Assembly (NCBI RefSeq): GCF_009183365.2 | Contig: NZ_CP068230.1 | Coordinates: 2,199,001 to 2,263,000 of the forward strand | Length of the DNA: 64,000 nucleotides | From: Shewanella algae | Lineage (GTDB): Bacteria; Pseudomonadota; Gammaproteobacteria; Enterobacterales; Shewanellaceae | Direction of reading: 5' to 3' | Shown: positions 25,560-34,832 of the stretch, one piece after another | How the letters are laid out: each line of letters begins with the position of its first letter | How positions within the stretch are numbered: the stretch's first letter is position 1 | Position numbers and translations under genes: made by a program | Notes under the pieces: model-generated | Told to the model about the DNA's origin: nothing | Seen by the model: the letters and a program-made list of their open reading frames with translations, nothing else | The model's database searches: none

Positions 25560-26363
25560 ATGACTTATATTTGTCCCCTGTGCCGCAGCGAGTTGGTGCA
25601 GGACGGAAAACAATGGCGTTGTGGCCAAAACCACAGTTTTGATCAGGCAAAGGAAGGCTATGTCAACCTGTTGCCGGTGCAGAAGAAAAACTCCCGCGAT
25701 CCCGGTGACAACAAGCAGATGATGCAGGCCAGGCGTGCTTTTTTGAACGCCGGCTATTATCAGGCTCTCAGCGACAGGGTCAACGAGCTGGCGCTGGAGT
25801 ATGGCAAGGGACAACCCGAGATTTTGGATCTGGGCTGCGGTGAAGGCTACTACAGCGAGCGTTTGCAACAAGCTGTTGGTGGCGAACTCTATGGATTGGA
25901 TATTTCCAGAACCGCGATTCGCTACGCCGCCAAGGCACATCCCCAGATGCGCTTTTGTGTGGCCAGCGCCTACGACATGCCTTTTGCCGATGCTGCTTTT
26001 GAGCTCATGTTGCGTATCTATGCGCCATCAAAAGATAAGGAGTTGGCGCGGGTGTGTAGGCCAGGCGGCATTTTTATCTGTGTATCCCCAGGCCCCAGAC
26101 ATCACTTTCAGTTGAAAGAGATCATCTACAGTGAGCCAAGAGAGCATGAGCCGACCAAGTCAGAGCTACCGGGTTTTGGTCTGCTGCATGATGAGCGATT
26201 GCAGTGGCCGCTGGTTTTACCGGCCGGGCAGGTTTGCAATGACTTTTTGGAGATGACTCCCTATGCTTGGAAGCTCAGCGCCGAACAAAAACAGCAGCTG
26301 CAGGCTGAGGGATTGGGTTGTGAGCTGGATTTTTACATTCAGGTTTACCGGCGTAATACATAA
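25560..26363 (+). CDS. rlmA: 23S rRNA (guanine745-N1)-methyltransferase
   Basis: A 267-residue enzyme that methylates G745 of 23S rRNA with SAM. The N-terminal zinc finger is seen as CPLC (residues 5-8) and a later CGQNH, followed by the family signature FDQAKEGYVNLLPVQKKNSRDPGD. The Rossmann SAM-binding loop is LDLGCGEGYY, followed by YGLDISRTAIRYAAKAHP. Length and motifs match E. coli RlmA (269 residues) throughout. It stands alone or in an operon with the preceding hypothetical gene. Confidence 0.95.
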   Translation: MTYICPLCRSELVQDGKQWRCGQNHSFDQAKEGYVNLLPVQKKNSRDPGDNKQMMQARRAFLNAGYYQALSDRVNELALEYGKGQPEILDLGCGEGYYSERLQQAVGGELYGLDISRTAIRYAAKAHPQMRFCVASAYDMPFADAAFELMLRIYAPSKDKELARVCRPGGIFICVSPGPRHHFQLKEIIYSEPREHEPTKSELPGFGLLHDERLQWPLVLPAGQVCNDFLEMTPYAWKLSAEQKQQLQAEGLGCELDFYIQVYRRNT

Positions 26364-26451
26364 GACGTAGAACTATAAGATAGGTTTCAACTTGTTACGG
26401 CAAATACTCGAAATTTAAGTAAAAAAAACCTCAAGGGCTCAATTAAGTTTG

Positions 26452-26479
26452 TTGACTTATCTCCAGAATGATTTATAGT
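26452..26479 (+). promoter_or_regulatory. Promoter of the cold-shock gene
   Basis: TTGACT (26452-26457) and TATAGT (26474-26479) are separated by 16 bp. Transcription would start near 26486, giving a leader of about 130 nt before the csp ATG. Long leaders are typical of cold-induced csp mRNAs. Confidence 0.65.
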
Positions 26480-26509
26480 CTACTTAGCTTGAAAGTTGGG
26501 CTTATTTTT

Positions 26510-26587
26510 ATGTCTTCAATACGACCAGTTCGTCCTGTAAACATAAGTAATACCGGCATTTTCAGCTCCACCGCCGTTAAGGCTTAA
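26510..26587 (+). CDS. 25-codon ORF in the cold-shock leader
   Basis: Within the predicted csp leader an ATG at 26510 opens MSSIRPVRPVNISNTGIFSS, then TAVKA and stop, ending 29 bp before the csp start. The ribosome binding site is weak. It may be a real upstream ORF that couples translation to cold, or chance in a structured leader. Confidence 0.35.
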   Translation: MSSIRPVRPVNISNTGIFSSTAVKA

Positions 26588-26616
26588 AAGATAGTTTTAT
26601 TTACAGGATTTATATC

Positions 26617-26826
26617 ATGTCACAAGTAACTGGTGTAGTTAAGTGGTTCAACTCTGACAAAGGTTTCGGTTTCATCGAGCAAGAGTCTGGTCCAGACGTG
26701 TTTGTACACTTCCGCGCCATCAACTCTGACGGCTTCAAGACTCTGGACGAAGGTCAGAAAGTATCCTTCACTGTTACTCAGGGCCAGAAAGGTCCTCAAG
26801 CTGAAAACGTTTCTGTTATCGGCTAA
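26617..26826 (+). CDS. Cold-shock protein, CspA family
   Basis: A 69-residue single cold-shock domain with RNP1 KGFGFIE (residues about 16-22) and RNP2 VFVHF (about 30-34). It is a small beta-barrel RNA chaperone binding single-stranded RNA and DNA. The long AT-rich leader with a good promoter at 26452 suggests cold or stress regulation. Codon use is strongly biased, as in a highly expressed gene. It is monocistronic with a strong terminator. Which Csp paralogue it corresponds to cannot be settled here. Confidence 0.95.
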   Translation: MSQVTGVVKWFNSDKGFGFIEQESGPDVFVHFRAINSDGFKTLDEGQKVSFTVTQGQKGPQAENVSVIG

Positions 26827-26860
26827 TCGCTTTTCGGGGTAACCCGAGCGATACAGTAAT

Positions 26861-26908
26861 AAACCGCGCGAGCCTACACTTTCTGGTGTAAGGAAGCGCG
26901 GTTTTTTT
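26861..26908 (+). terminator. Terminator of the cold-shock gene
   Basis: AAACCGCG pairs with CGCGGTTT, and the interior CCTACAC/GTGTAAGG makes a second stem. A run of T follows. A long, interrupted but stable intrinsic terminator. Confidence 0.85.
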
Positions 26909-27391
26909 ATGCCTTGATTTTATGTATTGGCTTTTTATGTCTTCATAGTTAAGCCCGCTCAATTTCTATCTCTTCAGTCTTTTATCTCTTCAACAAGTGG
27001 TCTCTGGCTAGAGCTTTTATTCTAATTTGTAGTGATCTCTCAAATTAAGATTAACTTATTTCAAGCTATTACTCTGTTTTAAAAAATATACCTTCATTTA
27101 TCCCGATAACCGCAATTGAGTCTCTGATTTATCCGATTTTGGCAGGCCCCCGGTACGACTTCTGTCAGGCCCAAGCCACTCCTTACGAAAAATAACGCAC
27201 TTGTGCCTTTCCCAAGACTTTGTTGGTGAAAATAGCAGGCATAAAGTAGAAAGGGATGTGATTAAGCTGCTGCAAACTGATTTTGATACAAATTGATATG
27301 AATGAGTGTAAATAGCGGGGCTAGGTGAAAATACCCTGGGTGGTTCGATTAAAAAAGTAAAAGCGTGACACTAACCTGCTGTAGACGAAAG
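26909..27391. other. Gene-free AT-rich interval
   Basis: About 480 bp between the csp terminator and the terminator of the minus-strand ABC operon. No ORF of convincing character, tRNA or repeat is seen on either strand. A small RNA could be hidden, but no promoter-terminator pair stands out. Confidence 0.5.
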
Positions 27392-27420
27392 AAAAAACCT
27401 ATGCCAAGGCATAGGTTTTT
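27392..27420 (-). terminator. Terminator of the ABC transporter operon
   Basis: AAAACCTATGCC and GGCATAGGTTTT form a near-perfect stem around a tiny loop, with T runs on both strands. It lies 40 bp beyond the stop of the minus-strand ATPase gene and can serve both directions. Confidence 0.85.
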
Positions 27421-27460
27421 GCGTGTCAGGGCTCGACAGGTATAGACGAGTGGCTGAGAT

Positions 27461-28366
27461 TCAGGCTGCGCCGTCGAACAGGGTATCTTCCAGTGTGCGG
27501 CCTCGCATCAGGCTGCGATATTGCCAGCCATTTTGCTTGAGTAGCTGCAGCAGCTCGATATCCAAGGTGTCCTTCTCCGGTTGGTAACGGATAAGGTAGT
27601 TTTGTTTGCCCTTGGCCGAGACCTCGTAAACACCTTCAAGGGCGTAGAGTGCCTCCAGCAGTTTTTCCTGATCACAGTGTTGCATCTGCAACGTCAGATA
27701 GGCTTCGGCGCTGCTCTGCTGCATGGTGACCGACTGGCTCAGTTTACCTTTGTCCAGATACAGCACTCTATCACAGAGCTTTTCCAGCTCATCCAGATTG
27801 TGGGAGCTGATAATAAAGGTGGTGTCTGCGCTCAGGGATTCTACCAACTCGCGAATTTTGCGGGCGTTGGCGGGATCCAGTCCGGCCGTGGGTTCATCCA
27901 GCAGCACCAACTTGGGGTTGCCTATCAGCGCCTGAGCAATCGCGGCGCGTTTCCCCATACCATGACTCAGAGAGTTGGGTTTTTGATTGGCGACGTCCTC
28001 AAGGCCTACCAGCGCCAGCACCCGCATGGATTCAGCCTTGGCAGCTTCGGCGCCCATACCTTGCATGCGGGCAAACAGGCTGAATTGAGTCAGCAGGCTG
28101 AAGCCGGGATCCAGGGCGGCGTCCTGGGGCAGGGCAGAGATCTGCCCCAAAAGTTCGCTACTACCCGGGCGCTGTCCCATCACAGTGATTTCACCACTAC
28201 TTGGACGTATATAACCCAGCAGCAGGCTCATTAAGGTGGTCTTGCCGGCACCGTTGGGGCCGACCAGGGCGATGGGACTACCGGGCTCCAGTTGCAAGTC
28301 GACGCAATCCAATGCCCGCTTGCCGCCGTAGAGTTTGCTCAGGCCTTTACAGTTAATCAGACTCAT
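27461..28366 (-). CDS. ABC transporter ATP-binding protein
   Basis: A 301-residue ATPase with Walker A GPNGAGKT near residue 37, signature LSHGMGKR (a variant of LSGGQ) near 135, Walker B LVLLDEPTAGLDP and the switch histidine in ISSHNLDE. The architecture is that of the CcmA/NatA-type ATPases that drive ABC-2 exporters, with an extra C-terminal domain of about 80 residues. Its ATG overlaps the permease stop, so the two genes form one operon. The transported substrate cannot be read from the sequence. Confidence 0.92.
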   Translation of the reverse strand: MSLINCKGLSKLYGGKRALDCVDLQLEPGSPIALVGPNGAGKTTLMSLLLGYIRPSSGEITVMGQRPGSSELLGQISALPQDAALDPGFSLLTQFSLFARMQGMGAEAAKAESMRVLALVGLEDVANQKPNSLSHGMGKRAAIAQALIGNPKLVLLDEPTAGLDPANARKIRELVESLSADTTFIISSHNLDELEKLCDRVLYLDKGKLSQSVTMQQSSAEAYLTLQMQHCDQEKLLEALYALEGVYEVSAKGKQNYLIRYQPEKDTLDIELLQLLKQNGWQYRSLMRGRTLEDTLFDGAA

Positions 28367-29205
28367 AGATCACCTCGCTGCATCATGGTGCGGCCTATCG
28401 CCAATAATCCAATGGTTTGCAGCAGCGGCAACCAAGCACTTGACAGTGCCGTTAGCGGCTGGGCATTGAGCATGGCATCTATCTGTGCTCCGGGCACCAG
28501 ATAACCGATGAAAGAGAGCATGGGCAGCTGAGCATTGATAACCGCCATTACTATCATCATGGCGGCAAAGAAAAGCACCGCAAAAACGCTGGCCAATCTG
28601 GCCGAGCTTGCCCAGAGTGAGAACAGCGCCATCAGGGCGGTGTAGGGCAGCAGGATCAATACCAGATTGAGTGTCATCATCAAGCCGGAAGTCAGCGCGG
28701 GTAGCACCAACGCCATATCCCGGCTCATGGCCAAAAATACGGTTGCTATGACTGTGATGACAACCAACAGCAATTGGATCAACATCATGCCGAGGAAGCG
28801 GCCGAAGAAGAGGGCATCGCGGCCCGAACGCAGGCTGAGGAAGCGCAGTGTGCCGCGGTTTTTGTCCGAGGCGAACTGATCGCCGCAGATAAGAATGCTG
28901 AACATGGGGAACAGGTAGAGACTGATGACCCAATAGACGGCTTGCTCGGCAACCGGCCAGGCAAACAGTTGATCCAGAGTGCCTTCACCGAAGGCGCCGG
29001 TAACAAAATGCTTGAAGTCCGGGTTCAACAGAAAGCTGGCGGCACCTCGGACCGGATAGGCGAGGATCAGCAGCCACACCAGGGCGAAAGCTATCATCGC
29101 CAGGGTGCCACGGCGGTGGAAAATGAGTTTATAGAGTTCAAATCCCGCGAGTTGCAGGGCGTTTTTCAGCCCTCCGGGATGAGTGCTGTGAGTTGCAGTT
29201 GTCAT
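28363..29205 (-). CDS. ABC-2 type transporter permease
   Basis: From ATG 29205, with AAGGA 6-8 bp upstream, it encodes 280 residues and about six transmembrane segments (for example TLAMIAFALVWLLILAYPV, LIQLLLVVITVIATVFLAM). The frame is open 51 bp further upstream, but those codons have no ribosome binding site. A soluble loop carries CGDQFASDKNRGTLRFLSLRS, the ABC-2 coupling-helix region. Partner of the ATPase encoded immediately downstream. This pair probably exports a small molecule or assists in membrane stress, as for other NatAB/NosFY-like systems. Confidence 0.88.
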   Translation of the reverse strand: MTTATHSTHPGGLKNALQLAGFELYKLIFHRRGTLAMIAFALVWLLILAYPVRGAASFLLNPDFKHFVTGAFGEGTLDQLFAWPVAEQAVYWVISLYLFPMFSILICGDQFASDKNRGTLRFLSLRSGRDALFFGRFLGMMLIQLLLVVITVIATVFLAMSRDMALVLPALTSGLMMTLNLVLILLPYTALMALFSLWASSARLASVFAVLFFAAMMIVMAVINAQLPMLSFIGYLVPGAQIDAMLNAQPLTALSSAWLPLLQTIGLLAIGRTMMQRGDL

Positions 29206-29355
29206 GTGGTTCCTTGTTTTGCTCCAAATATGGAGTCCTTGCAGCGACCGGAGCAAGCACTGGGTTGCCGATAAGACGCCAGCCTAACACCATGAGGCCA
29301 GGCAGGCCAACGCCTGGCCGCTATTTCAAGCCGTAGCTGTCGTTTTTAAGGCCAA

Positions 29356-30060
29356 TTATGCCAGTTGCGCCTTAAGCTCGGCCAATTCCTGTTTTAGTAA
29401 AGCCAGCTCTTGCTTCATTGTCGCCAGTTCTTGTTCAAGCAAGGCTATCCGGCTCTGGCTCGCCGTTTCTGGCTCTCTTTCGCGCTCACCTTCATGGTGA
29501 GCTGCAGCTTGATTGGCAATCTGAGTGGTATCTGCGCCGCCGGAACCTTCAGATACACCATCATTCTCGGTGAAGTTCTCGGCAAAGCGTATCTCACGTT
29601 TTCCAGGCTCCCTGGCCAGTTGGCGGATAAAGCCTTTGTCTTTCAGCGCCAATAGGGTTTGCTCCACTTGTGGCAGGCCGTCAAATTCAAACAGCCGCTG
29701 AGCCCGGCTTCTGAGTTCACCTGCGGTTTGGGCGCCGCGCAGCAGCAACAAACACACTATCGCCAGCTCCGCCGGGGAAAACTGCAGCTCGCCAAATTCA
29801 GTGTTACAGAATCTGTGGCGGTATTTTATGACCCGGCTGCCAAAGCCGGATTGCTCACTCAGCAGACGTTTTTTACTCAGGCTGTCCAAGGCTTGCTGCA
29901 CTTCAGACTCGCTCAGTTCCATCACGGGATCGCGGCTGGTCTTTTGATTGCAGGCTTGGGTCAGTGAATTGAGAGACAGGGGATAAAGATCCGGAGTGGT
30001 GACTTCTTTTTCCAGCAGGCAGCCAATCACTCTGGCTTCGATGGCATTGAGTTGCAACAT
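29356..30060 (-). CDS. yceH: YceH/DUF480 family protein
   Basis: A 234-residue protein from ATG 30060 (MLQLNAIEARVIGCLLEKEV), which aligns with the E. coli YceH start; an ATG 15 bp upstream has no ribosome binding site. Two winged-helix units contain the family signatures NQKTSRDPVMELSE and LLLRGAQTAGELRSRA. The C-terminal 40 residues form a leucine/glutamate coiled coil not found in E. coli YceH. The biochemical function of the family is unknown. Confidence 0.92.
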   Translation of the reverse strand: MLQLNAIEARVIGCLLEKEVTTPDLYPLSLNSLTQACNQKTSRDPVMELSESEVQQALDSLSKKRLLSEQSGFGSRVIKYRHRFCNTEFGELQFSPAELAIVCLLLLRGAQTAGELRSRAQRLFEFDGLPQVEQTLLALKDKGFIRQLAREPGKREIRFAENFTENDGVSEGSGGADTTQIANQAAAHHEGEREREPETASQSRIALLEQELATMKQELALLKQELAELKAQLA

Positions 30061-30227
30061 AATTGACAGTTCCATTCAAGGCAGATGTCGGCCAACTGAC
30101 CGACATTTTACTCAGTGTTTTTGAGTTATATCAGAGCCTTGAGCCGATGTCGCGGTTTTCCTCGGCTGCGCCTTTCCTGAATAGGGCAGGCGCGTTATTT
30201 TTGCTCAATTCTTTGCCAGTTCTTTGT

Positions 30228-31061
30228 TCAATTATTGGCGTGGATACCGTCATCTTCGATGCGCAGTTTTCCGGCCTTGAACAGGCCGCCGATGGCTTTT
30301 TTGAAGGCCTTCTTGCTCATGCCGAGCTCGGCGTAGATCACCTCGGGCGAGGTCTTGTCGCTGTAGGGCAGGAAGCCGCCGGCCTGAGCCAGCTTCTTCA
30401 TGATCCGCTGTGATTGCTGATCCAACTCCTGACGGTCAGCCTTTTGCAGGGTCAGATCCAGTTTGTTGTCGTGACGCACCTGCTTGATATAACCCTTGAG
30501 CTTTTGGCCAAACTTCAGCTTACGGAACACCTCATTTTGATAGATGACGCCCCAATGCTTGTTGTTGACTATCGCCTTGTAGCCGAGATCTGTGGTACCT
30601 GCGATGATAAGGTCAACCTGTTGACCATTCTTGTACCAAGCCGGGCTCTTATCGACAAACTTATCGATTTTGGACGAAGCGACAATCCGCTCGTCGGCGC
30701 GGTTACGGTGAACATAGACCAGATAACTGCGGCCTTCTTCGGCCTGCTTGTGCTGCTCACCGAAGGGCAGCAGCAGATCTTTTTCCAGTCCCCAATCGAG
30801 GAAGGCACCGACCCGACCAATGGAAACCACCTTGAGATAAGCAAACTCACCCACCTGAGCCAGGGGCTTTTTAGTGGTTGCGATGGGCAGGTCGTTGGAG
30901 TCCAGATAGAGGAACACCTCCAACTTGTCGCCAACCTGACAACCCTTGGGCACCACTTTATTGGGTAATAACACCTGTCCCAACTCATGAGCGTTGAGGT
31001 AAACCCCGAAATCAACCTGTTTGACCACTTCCAGGGTGCAACTTTGACCTATTTCTGCCAT
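30228..31061 (-). CDS. cvfB: S1-like RNA-binding protein, CvfB/YitL family
   Basis: A 277-residue protein with three S1-like modules, the first at about residues 1-65 and the second at 70-135 (VGAFLDWGLEKDLLLPFGEQ). A C-terminal winged helix follows (SKKAFKKAIGGLFKAGKLRI). This is the CvfB architecture, which binds RNA and affects virulence regulators in Staphylococcus. The role in Shewanella-type bacteria is not established. It is oriented away from the crbS-like gene, with about 270 bp between. Confidence 0.9.
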   Translation of the reverse strand: MAEIGQSCTLEVVKQVDFGVYLNAHELGQVLLPNKVVPKGCQVGDKLEVFLYLDSNDLPIATTKKPLAQVGEFAYLKVVSIGRVGAFLDWGLEKDLLLPFGEQHKQAEEGRSYLVYVHRNRADERIVASSKIDKFVDKSPAWYKNGQQVDLIIAGTTDLGYKAIVNNKHWGVIYQNEVFRKLKFGQKLKGYIKQVRHDNKLDLTLQKADRQELDQQSQRIMKKLAQAGGFLPYSDKTSPEVIYAELGMSKKAFKKAIGGLFKAGKLRIEDDGIHANN

Positions 31062-31336
31062 CTGTTTTTGAACCTGATTAACTTTGTTTCAGCTGCGGCG
31101 GATTATAACGGATTGCGCCCACCTATGCCCGTGCCTTTTGTTAGGGAGGTGCGAATAAGTCCTCGTGGCCTTCTCTTTTGTAGGGCGTGGCTTGCACAGC
31201 AATTGGCGTTCAAGGCATCTGACTGAAGGCATGCCGGGGCCTGTCGAAGTCAGACTTCCCTAAGTTTGAATAAGACTAAAGTTAGCGCTGCTTTTTGCAG
31301 CAGAACTGGTTAAGCTGAAAATAAAAACCTTTGCCT

Positions 31337-34300
31337 ATGTTCTCTATCTGGTCCGTCAGCCTGCTGGCACTCTTGTATCTCGCGCTGTTGTTTATCATCG
31401 CCTGGTGGGCGGATAAATATAAACCTAAACGCTTTCGGGCGCTGTTTTATAGCCTGACACTCGGCGTCTACTGCACCTCCTGGGCCTTTTTCGGTACCAC
31501 GGCCCAGGCTGCCAATCATGGTTGGTGGCTGGCGCCCACCTATGCCGGTACCTTGATCCTGTTTCTATTTGGCTGGCGGCTTTACTGCCGGGTGGCGCAA
31601 ATCTGCCGCGATGAAAAACTCACATCCCTGGCCGACTTTATCGCCAGCCGCTATGGCCAGTCTTCCAGCCTCTCCGGGCTGGTGTCTTTTATTTCCGTGA
31701 TTGCCATAGTGCCCTATATTTCGTTGCAGCTGTCGGCCACCTCGGAAAGTATCGCCATGCTCACGGGTGAAGAAGTTTCCTCCGGCGGATTCTGGCAAGA
31801 CAGTACCTTTTATATCATGTTGCTGCTGGCGCTGTTTGCCGTACTGTTTGGTGCCCGGCGTCCAAGACCCAGCGAGCACAACCCGGGGCTGGTGGCCAGT
31901 ATGGCGTTTGAATCGCTGGTGAAGCTGGCTGCCTTTATCTCGGTTGGACTGTTTGTCTGTTTCGGTTTGTTCGACAGCCCGCTGGCACTCTGGCAACAGG
32001 CTCAGAGCGCCAAGGCCGAAGGGCGCTTGAGCTTTGAGGTCGACTCCGGCTACATCTATGCCACCCATACCCTGCTTGGGGTGTTGGCCATGTTCTGTTT
32101 GCCGCGTCAGTTTCATATGCAGTTTATTGAACCGGGCGGCGAGGGCCATCTCAGTACGGCGCGCTGGCTGTTTCCGCTGTATCTCATTCTTATCAATCTG
32201 TTTATTTTACCTATCGCGGTAGCCGGCCTGTTATGGTTCGGTAAGGAGCAGGTGGCGCCGGACTCCTTCGTACTGGCCTTGCCGATGGCGGTAGAGAATC
32301 ACGCCGTTTCCCTGATGGTGTTTCTCGGCGGGTTTTCGGCGGCCACCAGCATGGTGATAGTCTCGGCGATAGTGCTGTCAATCATGATCACCAACGACTT
32401 TATCAATCAGTTTATTCTGCGGCGCTCATCGCTGGCCTCCGGCAGTCGCGGCCTCAGCCAAAACGCCTTGCTGCAGGCCAGAAGGGCGGTGATCTTCGCG
32501 CTGTTGCTGCTGAGTTACTTCACCCACAGAATACTGGCCGATACCAACTCCCTGGCCATGGTGGGCTTGATGTCTTTTTCCCTGGTGGCACAGTTTGCAC
32601 CTGCGCTGATCATAGGTTTATGGTGGCGTCAGGCCTCTTGTCTCGGGGCACAACTGGGGATCGCCTCTGGCTCGCTGGTGTGGTTTTATACCTTGCTGCT
32701 GCCGAACCTGGTGATAGGCGCAGTCGGTTACCAGCCCTGGCTCGACAATGGCCCATTCGGTGTTCAGGCTTTGGCGCCGCGGGATCTACTTGGGCTAGGG
32801 CTGGATGATATTACCCAGTCCATGCTGCTGTCGCTTGGGCTCAATTTAATGGTGTATATCTTGCTGCCTGTACTGCGCCCGGCGGGGCTCGCCGAGCGGC
32901 TGCAGAGCAGCAAGTTTGTTATCAGCCGGGATGACAGACGGGAAGGTGTGCCCAAGGCCAGTTTGAGTTTTCATGATCTGGCGGCCTTGCTGAAACGCTT
33001 CGGCGAAGCCGACTCGGCCAGTCAGTTGGTTGCCAGCGAGTTCCCGCTGGATCCCAATCACTGGAAAGTGGATGCGCCGGTGCGAACCGAACAGCTGGTC
33101 GAGAGAGAGCTCGCCGCCATGGTCGGCGGCGCTTCGGCCAGGTTGATTATCGATGCCGCCAAAGATGAGAAACATCAGGGGCTGGAGCAGGTGGCCGAAT
33201 TTGTCGATGAGGCCCGCGAAGTGCTGCGCTTTAATCGCGACTTGCTGCAATCGACCATAGAAAATATCCAACAGGGGATCAGTGTGGTGGACTCCCAGCT
33301 GAGGCTGGTGGCCTGGAATCAGGGCTACAAGGATATGTTTCTCTACCCGGATGAGGCGCTCTATATAGGTCGGCCGGTGGAAGAGATCATTCGCCTCAAC
33401 GCCCACAGAGGTATGTTTCGTGGCGAGGATCCCGAGCAGGAAATTGCCAAGCGTCTCGACTATCTGCGTCAGGGCAGTGCCTATAAGTATCAGCGCACCC
33501 ACAGCAATGGCCGGGTGTATGAGATGCAGGGTAACCCCTTACCCGGTGGCGGCTTTGTGACCACCTATACGGACGTGACCGACTTTGTCAGCCAGCAGCG
33601 CCAGCTGGAACACGTCAATGCCTCGCTGGAAGAAAAGGTCAACCAGCGCACCCGGGCGTTGACCCAGGCCAACCGTGAACTGTCCAATGCCAAACGGGTG
33701 GCCGAGCAGGCAACCGAGAGCAAGACCCGCTTTTTTGCCGCCGCCAGTCACGATCTGTTGCAACCCTTCAATGCCGCCAGCCTGTTCTGCTCCTTGATGA
33801 GTGATAAAGCCAGGGGCAGTGAGCTGGAAACCCTGGCCGATAATATCCGCAGCTCCCTTGGCAGCGCCGAAGAGCTGCTCAGCAGTATTCTGGAACTGAC
33901 CAAGCTCAACGCCGGAGCCTTCAAGGTGAATGTCAGTGAATTTCCATTGCGGCAAATCATAGATCCCCTCAGGCACGAGTATCAGGCGCTTGCGGCGCAA
34001 AAAGGCATAGGCTTTCATCTCGAGAGTCAGGAAGTGCTGCTCAATACCGACAAGGCGCTGCTCAAACGTGTGCTGCGTAATCTGCTCAGCAACGCTATTC
34101 GTTATACCGAGCAGGGTGAAGTGCGGCTGAAGACCTATCTTGAAAACGGACTCTTGTCATTGATAGTGGAAGACACGGGCATTGGTATCGCCAAGGAAGA
34201 TCAACTGACCATATTTGAAGAGTTCAAGCAGCTCGGCAGCCGCGGTAACGCCGAAGGACTGGGGCTTGGGCTGGCGATTACCAAGCGTATCTGCGATCTG

Positions 34301-34789
34301 TTGGACATCCCCTTGCTACTGGGTTCCCAGGTAGGGACCGGTACTCAGTTTACCTTGTTGCTGCAATGCAAGTCGCTGCCGGGGGCTGTGGCCGCGGTCA
34401 AACCCAAGACTTTGGAGAGTGAGTCCGATTTTGCCGGGTTGCGGGTTTGGCTGGTGGATAATGATCAAACCGTGCTCGAAGCCCTGGGGCAGGTCATGGG
34501 CAGTTGGGGCTGCGAGATAGAAAAGGCCACCGGCGCCGAACAGTTGGCTGAACTGCAAGCGCGTTTGCCCTTGCCGCAACTTTTGATAGTCGATTATCAG
34601 TTGGATGCCGGTCTCACCGGGGTTGAGCTGTTGGCCTCCCAGGGGTTGTCCGGATTACCTGTGATTATCAATACCGCCAATCAGGCCGAAAGCATTCGCG
34701 AGCAGGTCAGTGATGCCGGTTTCCCCTTGCTTTACAAGCCACTGAAGTTGCCGGCGCTCAGGCGCAGTATCAAGCGTTTGCTCAATTGA
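31337..34789 (+). CDS. crbS: Hybrid sensor kinase with Na+/solute symporter domain, CrbS-like
   Basis: A 1150-residue membrane sensor. Residues 1 to about 500 form a sodium:solute symporter (SSS/SLC5) domain with 12-13 helices. A linker follows, then a PAS domain (about 640-750), a coiled coil, HisKA with phospho-acceptor H805 in ASHDLLQP, an HATPase (DTGIGIAKED, GLGLGLAI) and a receiver with D1086. This is the layout of CrbS (Vibrio) and MxtR (Pseudomonas), which with CrbR/ErdR controls acs and the acetate switch. I chose ATG 31337 over the TTG at 31331; neither has a clear ribosome binding site. Confidence 0.88.
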   Translation: MFSIWSVSLLALLYLALLFIIAWWADKYKPKRFRALFYSLTLGVYCTSWAFFGTTAQAANHGWWLAPTYAGTLILFLFGWRLYCRVAQICRDEKLTSLADFIASRYGQSSSLSGLVSFISVIAIVPYISLQLSATSESIAMLTGEEVSSGGFWQDSTFYIMLLLALFAVLFGARRPRPSEHNPGLVASMAFESLVKLAAFISVGLFVCFGLFDSPLALWQQAQSAKAEGRLSFEVDSGYIYATHTLLGVLAMFCLPRQFHMQFIEPGGEGHLSTARWLFPLYLILINLFILPIAVAGLLWFGKEQVAPDSFVLALPMAVENHAVSLMVFLGGFSAATSMVIVSAIVLSIMITNDFINQFILRRSSLASGSRGLSQNALLQARRAVIFALLLLSYFTHRILADTNSLAMVGLMSFSLVAQFAPALIIGLWWRQASCLGAQLGIASGSLVWFYTLLLPNLVIGAVGYQPWLDNGPFGVQALAPRDLLGLGLDDITQSMLLSLGLNLMVYILLPVLRPAGLAERLQSSKFVISRDDRREGVPKASLSFHDLAALLKRFGEADSASQLVASEFPLDPNHWKVDAPVRTEQLVERELAAMVGGASARLIIDAAKDEKHQGLEQVAEFVDEAREVLRFNRDLLQSTIENIQQGISVVDSQLRLVAWNQGYKDMFLYPDEALYIGRPVEEIIRLNAHRGMFRGEDPEQEIAKRLDYLRQGSAYKYQRTHSNGRVYEMQGNPLPGGGFVTTYTDVTDFVSQQRQLEHVNASLEEKVNQRTRALTQANRELSNAKRVAEQATESKTRFFAAASHDLLQPFNAASLFCSLMSDKARGSELETLADNIRSSLGSAEELLSSILELTKLNAGAFKVNVSEFPLRQIIDPLRHEYQALAAQKGIGFHLESQEVLLNTDKALLKRVLRNLLSNAIRYTEQGEVRLKTYLENGLLSLIVEDTGIGIAKEDQLTIFEEFKQLGSRGNAEGLGLGLAITKRICDLLDIPLLLGSQVGTGTQFTLLLQCKSLPGAVAAVKPKTLESESDFAGLRVWLVDNDQTVLEALGQVMGSWGCEIEKATGAEQLAELQARLPLPQLLIVDYQLDAGLTGVELLASQGLSGLPVIINTANQAESIREQVSDAGFPLLYKPLKLPALRRSIKRLLN

Positions 34790-34792
34790 GGC

Positions 34793-34815
34793 GCGCTTTT
34801 AAATAAAGCGCTTTG
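34793..34815. terminator. Bidirectional hairpin between crbS and crbR
   Basis: GCGCTTT pairs with AAAGCGC around TAAAT, with a T-rich flank on the plus strand. It separates two convergent genes. Confidence 0.55.
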
Positions 34816-34832
34816 TGGGGAAGGGGAAACCG

